64,000 nucleotides of DNA from Nitrospirota bacterium (GCA_015233015.1 JADFYO010000006.1:1-64000), one strand, 5' to 3'; shown: positions 34,180-43,161, counted from the stretch's first letter. Program-made: numbers and translations. Notes: generated by a model not told the origin, from the letters alone.

Positions 34180-35598
34180 ATGGATATGAAAGATAATATC
34201 AGGCCCGGGCGGTCATCGTCTCTGATTTTTTACGTGCTGCTTAGTCTCCTTGGCGCTGCTATCGGCGTATATGTGTATATTAATAAACCGCCTGTCGATA
34301 TTAAAATAACAAACGCCTTCGTTTATAGTATTCTTTTTTATAGTATTTTTAAGATAGCCGATTACTTTTTCAGCAAACTATATATTGAAAAAGAAAAAAT
34401 TGCGATTCCTAAACTCATTCATGACATTGTCACGGCGATAATTTACGCTATAGCCCTGTTTGCAATATTAAAGATACAATTCGGCATCGATTTAACTCCG
34501 ATAATAACGACTTCGGCGGTATTTTCTATGGTCATCGGTCTTGCGCTGCAGGACACCCTGACTAATCTAATCGCGGGAGTAGTGCTGCACATAGAAAATC
34601 CCTTCAGAATTAATGACTGGATACGTGTAAAAGACATTGACGGCAAGGTCATCGAGATAAACTGGCGAACGACTAAACTCCTTACGCGTGATAACGATTA
34701 TCTGGTTATTCCCAACGGAAATATCGTAAAGGATACAATTCTCAGCGTAAATTATCCCACGCCATACCATGTGATAAGCCTCTACGTAGGCGTTGACTAC
34801 GATACCCCTCCCAACAAGGTAAAGCAGGTTATCGCATCTGTCTGCCTGAAGACGCATGCACTGCAAAATCCTCCACCAGAGGTGCGGCTGATAAAATATA
34901 ACGACTCCTCCATTGAATACGAGATCAGGCTCTGGATCAACGACTACGGTCTCAAACCCACCATCTCCAGCATTATTATGACTAAACTCTGGTACGCCTT
35001 CAAAAGAGAAAACATTAAGATTCCATACCCTATCAGAGATGTGTACTGCCATCCCGTAACAAGCGCCGATACTAACGAAGAGAGCGAACAGAAAAATTTG
35101 GCCGTACAACGAATAGAGTTTTTCTCGGTCTTCCCGGAAGATGTGCAAAAAGAAATCGCATCGCTTCTGACCCAGAAACATTATGGAAAGGGTGAAAGCA
35201 TATTTGAAGAGGGTGACGAGGGCGATTCATTTTATGTTATACGAAGGGGCAGGGTTTCGGTAACGGTAGGCGGTACCGAGGTAGCCGTATTGAAAAGAGG
35301 GGATTTTTTCGGTGAGATATCTCTTTTTACCGGAGGTATCAGAACCGCCAGCGTGACGGCAAAAGAAGACGCGTTAATACTGGCACTCGATAAGGATAGT
35401 TTCTCCAAGGTAATAATGGAAAACGAGAGCGCCGTTGAGTCCATCAGCGCCATTATCACGCGCAGGGAAATCGAAAACGAACAATTAGCCCAGAAAATAA
35501 GTGAACAGGCCTTGTCAGAAGAGCAGCTCAACGCCCAATTTGCAAGCAAAAAATCGAAGATATTCCTAAAAATCAGGGAGTTTTTTAACCTGTCGTAA
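34180..35598 (+). CDS. MscS-family channel with C-terminal cyclic-nucleotide-binding domain
   Basis: A membrane protein of 472 residues from the ATG at 34180 (a GTG at 34138 would add 14). It has about four helices in the first 130 residues, with the MscS pore helix around TTSAVFSMVIGLALQDTLTN and the beta domain FRINDWIRVKDIDGKVIEI. The cytoplasmic MscS domain is followed, from about residue 314, by a cNMP-binding domain containing the phosphate cassette FGEISLFTGGIRTASVTA, with the Glu and Arg that bind cyclic nucleotides. This matches the bCNG group of MscS-related ligand-gated channels. The C-terminus is a short coiled coil. Ligand (cAMP or cGMP) gating is inferred. Confidence 0.9.
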   Translation: MDMKDNIRPGRSSSLIFYVLLSLLGAAIGVYVYINKPPVDIKITNAFVYSILFYSIFKIADYFFSKLYIEKEKIAIPKLIHDIVTAIIYAIALFAILKIQFGIDLTPIITTSAVFSMVIGLALQDTLTNLIAGVVLHIENPFRINDWIRVKDIDGKVIEINWRTTKLLTRDNDYLVIPNGNIVKDTILSVNYPTPYHVISLYVGVDYDTPPNKVKQVIASVCLKTHALQNPPPEVRLIKYNDSSIEYEIRLWINDYGLKPTISSIIMTKLWYAFKRENIKIPYPIRDVYCHPVTSADTNEESEQKNLAVQRIEFFSVFPEDVQKEIASLLTQKHYGKGESIFEEGDEGDSFYVIRRGRVSVTVGGTEVAVLKRGDFFGEISLFTGGIRTASVTAKEDALILALDKDSFSKVIMENESAVESISAIITRREIENEQLAQKISEQALSEEQLNAQFASKKSKIFLKIREFFNLS

Positions 35599-35603
35599 TG
35601 GCA

Positions 35604-35715
35604 TAAGGATTAAAGACGAAGGGGGATAATCCCCCTTCACCCCTGTTTCTCGCATATGCTTTATCATTGAATTTGGGCTGCCGCTCGTTGGCGGCTTCGG
35701 TACTCCAACTAACGG
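35604..35715. repeat. 112-bp dispersed element with 21-bp palindrome, copy 2
   Basis: Second copy of the element at 24749-24860, starting 5 bp after the channel gene stop and lying between two convergent genes. The palindrome is at 35618-35638 (GAAGGGGGAT/ATCCCCCTTC). The second stem near 35679-35694 has one mismatch compared with copy 1. It could act as a terminator for transcription from both sides. Confidence 0.75.
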
Positions 35716-35732
35716 ATATATCACTAATATCG

Positions 35733-37292
35733 TTATATCAGCTCGTGTAATTCATCGAGGGCGCTGATTTGTCTTATCCCCGGAATAGAAAGGGTGTGTT
35801 TCTTTGTCATGAAAAAGATTGGTCTTGCCCCCACGGCTAAAGCGGTTTCCATATCGACGTTTTTATCGCCCACAAATATCGAGCTTTTTAAATCTATGCC
35901 ATAGTCAGCCCTTGCCCGCAGAAGCATCCCCGGCGATGGTTTCCTGCACGCGCAGTTATCTCCAGGGATGTGTCTGCAATAATAAAAATCGTCAAATCCA
36001 TATTTATCGATAAACAGCCGGTGAAGCTCCTTCACAAACCCCTCATCGATAATCCCCCGGCCAATGCCTGATTGATTGGATATCCCGATAAGCATATAAC
36101 CCTTGTCCTTCAATGCCATAAGCCCGCCGAGGCCGTCGTACGGCCGGAAATCGCTAAAATTGTTCAGATAATCGGCATCCTCACAAAGCGTGCCGTCCCG
36201 GTCAAAAAATACCGCCTTACTGTGCCCCGTAAGGGCGTCTATTTTGTCGAATACCTCAGCGGTGGTAATGTCTTTCATACACTTTAAGTGCCCATGTGGA
36301 CATGTGCGCTTAAAACATGGAGAGCAGTCCATCTTTTTCCTGATCACACGATGCCGGTATGAGAATTCTGGAAATTCTGAATCGGGCGGGATCGCTGGTG
36401 GCCCGGTAAGCTCCGGCGACGTAGAGCCAAATATGGCAAGCACCGGCGTTCCTACCGCGTAAGAAATGTGCATCGGCCCGGAATCGTTCGTTATCAACAG
36501 GTCACAACCCGCAATGCCGGCACACAACTCCCTGACGCCGGTCTTTCCCGTTAGATCTAAAAATGTCACATCCGCCTCCGACATCATGATGTCCGGGGCG
36601 ATAAGTCCATATATTGCCGCGGCAATCTCCATGTCCTTAGGGGAGCCAAACAATACGGCACTGCCGCCTTTTTCTTTAATAATCCTCGAAATTAATTCGG
36701 CAAATCTCTCCGCAGGCCAGCGCTTTGCCGAACCAAAGGCCGCCCCCGGGTTTATCCCTATAACAGGACGGCGAAGATGAGACAACGCCTCGACAGACAA
36801 ACGCCTTTCTGCTGAGGTAAGGTAAATCCACGGCAGCCGGTACGGGGCGTTAATGCCGGCCGCGTTGAGCATGTTTAAATAATACCGCGTATGGTGAAGC
36901 CTGAGGGTTTCTTTCGTTACGGCAACGCCCTTTGTTAACAGCAGACCCCTTGCGTCTCTTCTGTAGCCGACACGCTGCCCTATCCCGGCAAGCCACGCTA
37001 TTAACGCCGCATCGAAGGCGTTTTGAAGCAGAATGGCCGTTGTGAATTTCTCACCTTTAAGCCTGTGCGCAAGCCTTAGTTTGCCTGCGATAGTTCTATA
37101 GGCATTCTCGTATTCTATCAGCGCCCCTACATGCGGGTCTTTTTCAAAAAGCGGGGCAACCGTGGGGTTCACAAGCAGCGTTATTTCGCTATCGGGATAG
37201 CTCTCCTTTACCGCCCAAAGCGCAGGGGCCGCCATCACCGCGTCCCCTATCCAATTAACTCCCCTGACCAGTATCCCGGTTTTCTCTGCCAT
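35733..37292 (-). CDS. fused ADP-heptose:LPS heptosyltransferase (WaaF-like) and heptose-1,7-bisphosphate phosphatase (GmhB-like)
   Basis: A 519-residue two-enzyme fusion. Residues 1-350 are a GT9 heptosyltransferase of the WaaF type (ILVRGVNWIGDAVMAAPAL, INPGAAFGSAKRWP, LLITNDSGPMHIS). Residues about 356-519 are a HAD phosphatase of the GmhB type, with the nucleophile in FFDRDGTL, GISNQSGIGRG, the zinc loop CRHIPGDNCACRKPSPG and VGDKNVDMETALAVGA. It therefore combines a step of ADP-heptose synthesis with transfer of the sugar to the LPS core. Both parts retain their key residues. The gene is 3 bp downstream of the acyltransferase-like gene. Confidence 0.93.
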   Translation of the reverse strand: MAEKTGILVRGVNWIGDAVMAAPALWAVKESYPDSEITLLVNPTVAPLFEKDPHVGALIEYENAYRTIAGKLRLAHRLKGEKFTTAILLQNAFDAALIAWLAGIGQRVGYRRDARGLLLTKGVAVTKETLRLHHTRYYLNMLNAAGINAPYRLPWIYLTSAERRLSVEALSHLRRPVIGINPGAAFGSAKRWPAERFAELISRIIKEKGGSAVLFGSPKDMEIAAAIYGLIAPDIMMSEADVTFLDLTGKTGVRELCAGIAGCDLLITNDSGPMHISYAVGTPVLAIFGSTSPELTGPPAIPPDSEFPEFSYRHRVIRKKMDCSPCFKRTCPHGHLKCMKDITTAEVFDKIDALTGHSKAVFFDRDGTLCEDADYLNNFSDFRPYDGLGGLMALKDKGYMLIGISNQSGIGRGIIDEGFVKELHRLFIDKYGFDDFYYCRHIPGDNCACRKPSPGMLLRARADYGIDLKSSIFVGDKNVDMETALAVGARPIFFMTKKHTLSIPGIRQISALDELHELI

Positions 37293-37295
37293 GAG

Positions 37296-38228
37296 TTATA
37301 ATAACAGTTTGTTTTTAGAATATGCAGGGGAAAACCTGTCGAGGAAGTGCATGAACGCGGGATATTCCTTTATTTTGCCCTCCAGCCCGCATATAAAGCG
37401 TTTGGTTATGGTGTGGATGTCATGTTGTGCGTCTGGCCCGGCAAGGGGAGTGCCGATTATTATTTTGTATGGTTTGCTGCTTCCCGGTGTGACAAATAAC
37501 GGCAGGATTTCCGCACCGGTTTTTTCGGCAAGTATCGCAGGACCAAGCGGGAATAGCACCTTCTGTCCTAAGAAATCGAATACCTCGTGCCTTCCCACGT
37601 GTTTTTCAGTACCGCTGCCGTCTCCCGTGACCATCACCACGCCACCGTCTTTAAGCCACAGGAACACCGGCCTCAGAAAGGATTCTGCATTTACTATCTC
37701 TGCAGGGATTTTCGCTTCATATTTTAGCCTCAGCCTGAAGGCGACATGTCTGCCTATCCAACTAAGACCGTCGTCCGACGGAAGCCCTATCTGCTTCATT
37801 CTGTAGCCAAGCCTTGCCAGCGCAACAAGCGGTATGTGCACAGGCCCGAAATGCCCGTGGACTAATATCACCCCCCGACCCTTTTTTACGGCAGCGTCAA
37901 GATGTTCAAGCCCCTCGAATTCAATAGTTTGCTCAATCTGGCGGGTATGAAACCTGGGGAATAAAAAAATTATCAGCCGGTCAACATAGTGGTTTTTAAA
38001 ATAGTCTTTTATAACCGTGGTCTTTTCGGCGTTTTCTATAGTCATCAATTTGGAGAGGTTGTCATTGAGTAATTTGGTCTTTCCCCGTGACAGCATAAAG
38101 TGCAGTTCACCCATTTTGTTTAACAGGACGAGAGAGGAGGCAACTGGCAGCGCCTCCAGCGTCCACCTCAGCGGATACCATACTACAAGCCTAAGCAGGT
38201 CGCGAACTATACTCTCTTTTGTTGTCAT
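37296..38228 (-). CDS. lysophospholipid/lipid A acyltransferase-like protein with altered active-site motif
   Basis: A 310-residue protein of the LpxL/HtrB-like acyltransferase family, with an N-terminal hydrophobic segment and the core segments GVILVHGHFGPVHIPLVAL and MVTGDGSGTEKH. The family uses an H-x4-E/D dyad. Here H126 is present, but the fifth position after it is His131, not Glu or Asp, and the codon is unambiguous. Activity may therefore differ, or another residue may substitute. It directly precedes the WaaF-GmhB fusion, in line with a role in LPS or lipid A assembly. Confidence 0.8.
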   Translation of the reverse strand: MTTKESIVRDLLRLVVWYPLRWTLEALPVASSLVLLNKMGELHFMLSRGKTKLLNDNLSKLMTIENAEKTTVIKDYFKNHYVDRLIIFLFPRFHTRQIEQTIEFEGLEHLDAAVKKGRGVILVHGHFGPVHIPLVALARLGYRMKQIGLPSDDGLSWIGRHVAFRLRLKYEAKIPAEIVNAESFLRPVFLWLKDGGVVMVTGDGSGTEKHVGRHEVFDFLGQKVLFPLGPAILAEKTGAEILPLFVTPGSSKPYKIIIGTPLAGPDAQHDIHTITKRFICGLEGKIKEYPAFMHFLDRFSPAYSKNKLLL

Positions 38229-38249
38229 CGGGACACCAGTGTATTACGT

Positions 38250-39092
38250 TCATTTTGAGAAGATCTCCTGAAAGAAATCTTTTAACGCCGTCCATGACCT
38301 TTTGTCGGCTTTTTCGTTGTAGGCCGCCCCTTTTGCGTTGTCTGTGCCTGCCTTTGGATTCGTATATGCGTGTACGGCGTTTCCATAGGCGGTCAGGTAC
38401 CAATCTGCACCAACGTGGCGCATCTCATTCTGAAACGCCTCCACATCCTCTTTCGGCACGAATGGGTCATCGGCACCGCGCAGGACGAGCACCTTAGCCT
38501 TGATTTTACTCGATTTTGCGTCTGGCGTGTCAAGTCCGCCGTGGATGCTGACCACACCGGCAATATCCGCCCCGCTTCTGGCTAATTCAAGGGCGACCAT
38601 CCCTCCAAAACAATACCCTATCACCACTATGCGGCTGGTATCGACATAGTCCAATGTGCGCACGTAGTCGAGCGCCGCCTTTGCCCGCTCGCGCATGAGC
38701 TGACGGTTGCCCTTATATTTGCCGGCCAACTTGCCTGCCTCATCGGCGCTTTTTGGCCTCATGCCTTTTCCATAAATATCTGCCGCAAGGGCAGCGTATC
38801 CAAACTCTGCTATCCGATTAGCCTGTTCCTTAGTGAAATCCCCTACACCCATCCAGTCATGCACTATGATAACCGCGGGCACCTTCGCTGTCTTTGCCTT
38901 ATTATAACTGAGGTACCCCTCGAGGACTACATCGCCTTGTTTATATTCGACCACAGCGCCCGTCACCGCACCAGTATCGGAATACGCCGTCGAAGCGGTT
39001 AATAACATGGAAACTGCCAATAGAACCGTTGATATGATTACAGACATTGCCCATCCTCCTTGATTAATTCGGTTTTTGTTATTCATACCCAT
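38250..39092 (-). CDS. exported dienelactone hydrolase family protein
   Basis: An alpha/beta hydrolase of 280 residues with an N-terminal hydrophobic signal (about residues 17-38, ending near TAYSD), so it is probably periplasmic. The catalytic triad is Cys in GYCFGGMVAL (the nucleophile of dienelactone hydrolases), Asp in RGADDPFVP and His in NAVHAYTNP. The substrate is unknown; family members open lactones or act on small esters. The start overlaps the aat stop by 10 bp. The N-terminus before the hydrophobic region (GMNNKNRINQGGWA) is long for a signal peptide, so the ATG just before SVIIST is an alternative. Confidence 0.88.
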   Translation of the reverse strand: MGMNNKNRINQGGWAMSVIISTVLLAVSMLLTASTAYSDTGAVTGAVVEYKQGDVVLEGYLSYNKAKTAKVPAVIIVHDWMGVGDFTKEQANRIAEFGYAALAADIYGKGMRPKSADEAGKLAGKYKGNRQLMRERAKAALDYVRTLDYVDTSRIVVIGYCFGGMVALELARSGADIAGVVSIHGGLDTPDAKSSKIKAKVLVLRGADDPFVPKEDVEAFQNEMRHVGADWYLTAYGNAVHAYTNPKAGTDNAKGAAYNEKADKRSWTALKDFFQEIFSK

Positions 39093-39760
39093 TTGCCTGC
39101 CTGGACGGGAAGTTTCAGCGCCGCCCTCAATAAGGCCTTAAACTCACTACGGGGGATTTCCCTTGCCCCAAGGCTCTTCAGGTGCTGCGTTACAACCTGA
39201 CAATCTATAAACATAAACCCGGATTGAAGGAGCCTCTCTACCAGCGCGGCAACCGCCGCCTTAGAGGCATTAGACTTCAACGCGAACATAGACTCCCCAA
39301 AGAACGCCCTTCCAAGCGCCACCCCGTAAAGTCCTCCAACAAGCCTCCCCTCAGACCAGCTCTCAACCGAATGCGCAAAGCCCGCCTCGTGAAGCCCCGT
39401 ATAGGCCTCAAGCATGTCTTCGTTTATCCACGTGCCGTCGCAGTCATTTCTTTTTACCCGGGCACAGTTAATCATTACATCGGTAAAAGCACGGTCGAAG
39501 GTTATCCCGAATACATTTCTGTTTATTGTCTGGCGCATACTCCTCGATAGCCTAAACTCATTGGGAAACAGCACCAGCCTCGGGTCAGGTGACCACCACA
39601 GGATTGGGTGAGCCTCCATGTACCAGGGGAATATCCCCATTTGATACGCCATCAGGATGCGCTCCTGGCTGAGGTCTCCGCCTATGGCCAACAGCCCGTC
39701 GTCTTCGGCCAGCTCAGGAGGGGGAAACAGCAAATCTTCAGAAAGCACAAAGACGGGCAC
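39083..39760 (-). CDS. aat: leucyl/phenylalanyl-tRNA-protein transferase
   Basis: Aat adds Leu or Phe to the N-terminus of proteins that begin with Arg or Lys, creating primary N-degrons; 225 residues. The N-terminus (PPPELAEDDGLLAIGGDLS), the segment MGIFPWY and WWSPDPR, and GGLYGVALGRAFFGESMF are diagnostic. The start codon abuts the clpA stop. Together with clpA and clpS just upstream it makes a complete N-degron operon: tagging, recognition and unfolding. Confidence 0.96.
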   Translation of the reverse strand: MPVFVLSEDLLFPPPELAEDDGLLAIGGDLSQERILMAYQMGIFPWYMEAHPILWWSPDPRLVLFPNEFRLSRSMRQTINRNVFGITFDRAFTDVMINCARVKRNDCDGTWINEDMLEAYTGLHEAGFAHSVESWSEGRLVGGLYGVALGRAFFGESMFALKSNASKAAVAALVERLLQSGFMFIDCQVVTQHLKSLGAREIPRSEFKALLRAALKLPVQAGKWV

Positions 39761-42037
39761 TTACCTGTCTTCCGTAAGGGTCTCATATGTGAAGTCAATC
39801 TTGCCTGATATTAGATCAATTGAAACCTTGCCGCCTTTTTGAAGCCTGCCAAAGAGTATCTCCTCAGAGAGAGGGGTTTTTATCTCTGTCTGGATTACCC
39901 TGCCCAGAGGACGGGCGCCGTAGCGTCTGTCATAACCTTTCTCGGCCAGCCGCTGCCTTGCCTCGTCTGACAGGGTTATCGATACCCTCTTCTTTTGGAG
40001 CTGCCCGATGAGTTCCCCTATGAATTTATCCACCACCAGGAGCATGATCTCGTGGTTTAACGGGTTAAAGTGTATAGTGTCGTCGAGGCGGTTTCTGAAC
40101 TCGGGGCTGAATAGCCTGTTCAGGGCGTCTTTTCCCTTCGATGCGGTATCTTTGGTCCTGTCGCCAAAGCCAATTGTGTTTCTGTCCATTTCCTGAGAAC
40201 CGGCGTTTGAGGTCATAATCACTATGACATTGCGAAAGTCGGCCTTCTTCCCGTTGTTGTCCGTCAGAGTTGCGTAGTCCATTATCTGAAGGAGGATGTT
40301 AAAGACATCGGGGTGCGCCTTTTCTATCTCGTCAAACAGGACGACGCAGTATGGGGTCTTTCTGATTGCGTCGGTAAGAAGCCCGCCCTGTTCAAATCCC
40401 ACATAGCCGGGGGGTGAGCCGATTAGCCTGGCAACGGTGTGCTTTTCCATGTATTCACTCATATCGAAGCGCAGGAAATTTATTCCCAGCGCCTCGGCTA
40501 ACTGCTTGGCAATCTCTGTTTTCCCCACACCCGTGGGGCCGGTAAAGAGAAACGAGCCTGTTGGTTTGTCGATAGAACCAAGCCCGGCGCGAGAGCGCTT
40601 TATCGCGGTTACAAGGGAGTTAATCGCGCCGTCCTGCCCGAAGACTTTGGCTTTCAGGCCGGTTTCGAGGGTCTTTAACTTATCTGACTCAGAGACGGTT
40701 ACGCTCCTTACGGGGATTTTTGCGATTTTTGAGATAACGCGTTCTATCTCAAGCGGTCCGACCGTGTGATGGCCCGGGGAGTTCAGCTTCATATATGCCC
40801 CCGCCTCGTCTATTACGTCTATTGCCTTATCGGGCAGGAATTTATCATTAATATATTTCGCCGATAGTTCAGATGCGGTTCTTAGTGCCTTTGACGTATA
40901 TTTTACGTTATGAAATTTCTCATAATGTGATTTCAGTCCGCCTAATATCTTGTATGTCTCGTCTATCGAGGGTTCGGCCAGCTCTATTTTCTGAAACCGT
41001 CTCGAGAGTGCCCTGTCCTTGTCGAAATAATTCTTGTACTCTTCGTATGTGGTTGCCCCAATGCAGCGCAGCTTGCCTGAGTTAAGGGCTGGCTTCAGGA
41101 TGTTTGAGGCGTCCAGCGAGCCGCCGCTTGTGGCACCCGCCCCAATAACCGTGTGTATTTCATCTATGAAGAGGACGGCGTTTTTCATCTTTTTCAACGC
41201 CTCGATAGTGGCCTTCAGGCGTGCCTCAAACTCCCCGCGAAACTTCGTTCCCGCTATCAGCCCGCCCATATCCAGAAGGAACAGTTTTGTGTTTTTCAGA
41301 GGCTCTGCCACCTCCTGCTGGTATATCTTAAGCGCGAGACCCTCGACGATTGCCGTTTTACCAACGCCGGGTTCGCCCACGAAGACGGGATTGTTTTTCT
41401 TGCGTCTGCTCAGTATCTGTATCATTCGCTGAAGCTCTGGCTCCCTGCCCACGATTGGGTCTATCTCTCCCTTTGATGCCTTGTCTATCAGGTTTACCGT
41501 AAATTGCTTTAATGGTTGGTGCTGTGGTCTGCTTGCGGGGCAGGATGCCCCATTTTCAGGGTTTTCCTCATTTTCCGGGTTATCAGGGTCATCTGTCGAT
41601 GGGCTTACCTTTGATATGCCGTGCGATATGAAGTTGAGGATGTCAAGTTTGGAGATATGTTCTTTTTTCAGGAAATAGACCGCATAGGAGTCGGTCTCGA
41701 TAAAAATCGACGCAAGCAGGTCCCCCGCATCCACCTCCACCTTGCCGGAGGACTGTATGTGCATGAGCGCTCGCTGCAACACCCTGTGAAAGCCCACCGT
41801 CGGCTGCGGGAATTCGTCCTTTTCCTCAGATATCTTAGGAATCTTCTCTCCGAAGAAATCCCTCAGCATGAGCTTTAATTTATCTACGTTACCACCGCAG
41901 CTCGTTATAATTTCTATACCCTTTTCGTCGTGCAGGACTGCAAACAGTATATGCTCTATTGACAGGTACTCGTGGTGCCTGCCCTTGGCCTCTCTGATAG
42001 TTGCCTCGAGGCTGATTTCAAGTTCCTTATTTATCAT
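39761..42037 (-). CDS. clpA: ATP-dependent Clp protease ATP-binding subunit ClpA
   Basis: An AAA+ unfoldase of 758 residues that feeds substrates to ClpP. It has an N-terminal Clp_N domain (to about 140), first Walker A GEPGVGKTAI, second Walker A GPTGVGKTEIAKQL and Walker B VLFDEIEKAH. The ClpP-binding tripeptide IGF occurs in NTIGFGDRTK. The layout lacks the ClpB middle coiled coil, and the adjacent clpS gene confirms ClpA. It is 26 bp after clpS and adjoins aat. clpP is not in this window. Confidence 0.97.
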   Translation of the reverse strand: MINKELEISLEATIREAKGRHHEYLSIEHILFAVLHDEKGIEIITSCGGNVDKLKLMLRDFFGEKIPKISEEKDEFPQPTVGFHRVLQRALMHIQSSGKVEVDAGDLLASIFIETDSYAVYFLKKEHISKLDILNFISHGISKVSPSTDDPDNPENEENPENGASCPASRPQHQPLKQFTVNLIDKASKGEIDPIVGREPELQRMIQILSRRKKNNPVFVGEPGVGKTAIVEGLALKIYQQEVAEPLKNTKLFLLDMGGLIAGTKFRGEFEARLKATIEALKKMKNAVLFIDEIHTVIGAGATSGGSLDASNILKPALNSGKLRCIGATTYEEYKNYFDKDRALSRRFQKIELAEPSIDETYKILGGLKSHYEKFHNVKYTSKALRTASELSAKYINDKFLPDKAIDVIDEAGAYMKLNSPGHHTVGPLEIERVISKIAKIPVRSVTVSESDKLKTLETGLKAKVFGQDGAINSLVTAIKRSRAGLGSIDKPTGSFLFTGPTGVGKTEIAKQLAEALGINFLRFDMSEYMEKHTVARLIGSPPGYVGFEQGGLLTDAIRKTPYCVVLFDEIEKAHPDVFNILLQIMDYATLTDNNGKKADFRNVIVIMTSNAGSQEMDRNTIGFGDRTKDTASKGKDALNRLFSPEFRNRLDDTIHFNPLNHEIMLLVVDKFIGELIGQLQKKRVSITLSDEARQRLAEKGYDRRYGARPLGRVIQTEIKTPLSEEILFGRLQKGGKVSIDLISGKIDFTYETLTEDR

Positions 42038-42063
42038 AGTTTATCCCGTAGTTGTCCCGTCGG

Positions 42064-42387
42064 CTATTCCTCTTCCATCATGCACATCAGAGGAAAATCG
42101 TTTTTCTCGGCCAGCTCGCGCACGCGGGCCACCTTCGTCTCGGCAATATCTCTTGTATAAACGCCGCAAAGGCCGGAGCCTTGCTTATGCACATGCAGCA
42201 TAATCTGAGTTGCCTCAGCCCCGGTCTTGTGAAATATCGTCTCAAGCACGCTTACAACAAAATCCATCGTTGTGTAGTCGTCATTTAAAAGATACACCTT
42301 GAACATCGGCGGCAGCTTCAGCTTGCTCGCGGTCATGTCCTCAAACATCTCTCTGAATTTTCGTTCAGCCATACCTCTATTATTCAA
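42064..42387 (-). CDS. clpS: ClpS N-degron adaptor
   Basis: A 107-residue adaptor that binds N-terminal Leu, Phe, Tyr or Trp and hands substrates to ClpA. The conserved pocket residues are visible in YLLNDDYTTMDFVV and in LHVHKQGSGLCGVYTRDIAE, where the His contacts the N-degron. The N-terminal extension (about 25 residues) is of normal length. It is the first gene of the clpS-clpA-aat operon. Confidence 0.97.
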   Translation of the reverse strand: MNNRGMAERKFREMFEDMTASKLKLPPMFKVYLLNDDYTTMDFVVSVLETIFHKTGAEATQIMLHVHKQGSGLCGVYTRDIAETKVARVRELAEKNDFPLMCMMEEE

Positions 42388-42428
42388 AAAAACATAGAAT
42401 TAAGTAAAGAGCTAAATTAAAGAGATTT

Positions 42429-42500
42429 GAGGTCTGAAAGCGTTAATCCGATAGTTCCTTTTCTATTGCCATCAAAACGAGTTGATTCAGCCAAACTCCA
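42429..42500 (-). pseudogene. duplicated 3' end of hicB
   Basis: About 70 bp match the 3' end of the hicB gene at 43162-43497 and the bases beyond its stop. The first 38 bp (42429-42466 versus 43148-43185) are identical. In frame the fragment still encodes LNQLVLMAIEKELSD and a stop, against LNQFVLMAIEKELSD in the intact gene, but nothing upstream of it is hicB. With the intact 3' end it brackets the Uma2 gene as direct repeats 719 bp apart. Confidence 0.85.
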
Positions 42501-42528
42501 TGTATATATATAATAACGCAGAAGGATT

Positions 42529-43062
42529 TCAATCCTCAAAAATGTCTTTGATATTGATTTGCAGTCCATCGATAACCTTAGACGTAACCATGCCCTCACC
42601 TTCAGCATAGGAATAGAGCTCATACTTGCCGTCTTCGATAGTTAAGATTTCAAGCATTTTAAGCTCAGGGATGACTATCCAGTATTCATGGACACCATAC
42701 TTTTCATAGAGCTCTTTCTTTATGTCGGTATCCCGGCGGTATGTACCGGTCGACACGATTTCACAAACCATATCCGGCACGCCTCTGATCCAATCCTGAA
42801 TAATCGCTGTGTTTTTTTTCCTGATAAACAATATGTCAGGCTGAACCCTGTTAATCCCTTCCTCTAAGATTACGTCAAGAGGAGAGAAAAATAACTCTCC
42901 CAAGCTATTGGCCTCAACATGCCGGTCTATTGCTCTATCTAGCTTTTTTGCTATCCTCTGGTGTTTACTTAATGGGCTTGGCGACATAAATTCCTCTCCG
43001 TTGATTATCTCCGTTAAATCAAAATCCTGTCCAAGTGGCCGTTCAAGTATATGCGTTTCCAT
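42529..43062 (-). CDS. Uma2 family (DUF820) putative endonuclease
   Basis: A 177-residue protein of the Uma2/DUF820 family, which has a PD-(D/E)xK nuclease fold. The family pattern is visible in VQPDILFI, then PDMVCEIVSTGTYRRDTDIK with the acidic and Lys positions, and KYGVHEYWIVIP. Function in cells is not established; the family is often present in many copies in cyanobacteria and other phyla. The gene is flanked by two direct repeats from the hicB 3' end, suggesting it was inserted or duplicated next to hicB. A fragment of a related gene precedes argH. Confidence 0.88.
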   Translation of the reverse strand: METHILERPLGQDFDLTEIINGEEFMSPSPLSKHQRIAKKLDRAIDRHVEANSLGELFFSPLDVILEEGINRVQPDILFIRKKNTAIIQDWIRGVPDMVCEIVSTGTYRRDTDIKKELYEKYGVHEYWIVIPELKMLEILTIEDGKYELYSYAEGEGMVTSKVIDGLQINIKDIFED

Positions 43063-43161
43063 AATGATATTCTACTACCGGGCATAGGGATTTGTCTATG
43101 ACTGATTTCTAAAGAGTCGGCGTCAGAAATGTTTTGTTTATGATAGGGAGGTCTGAAAGCG

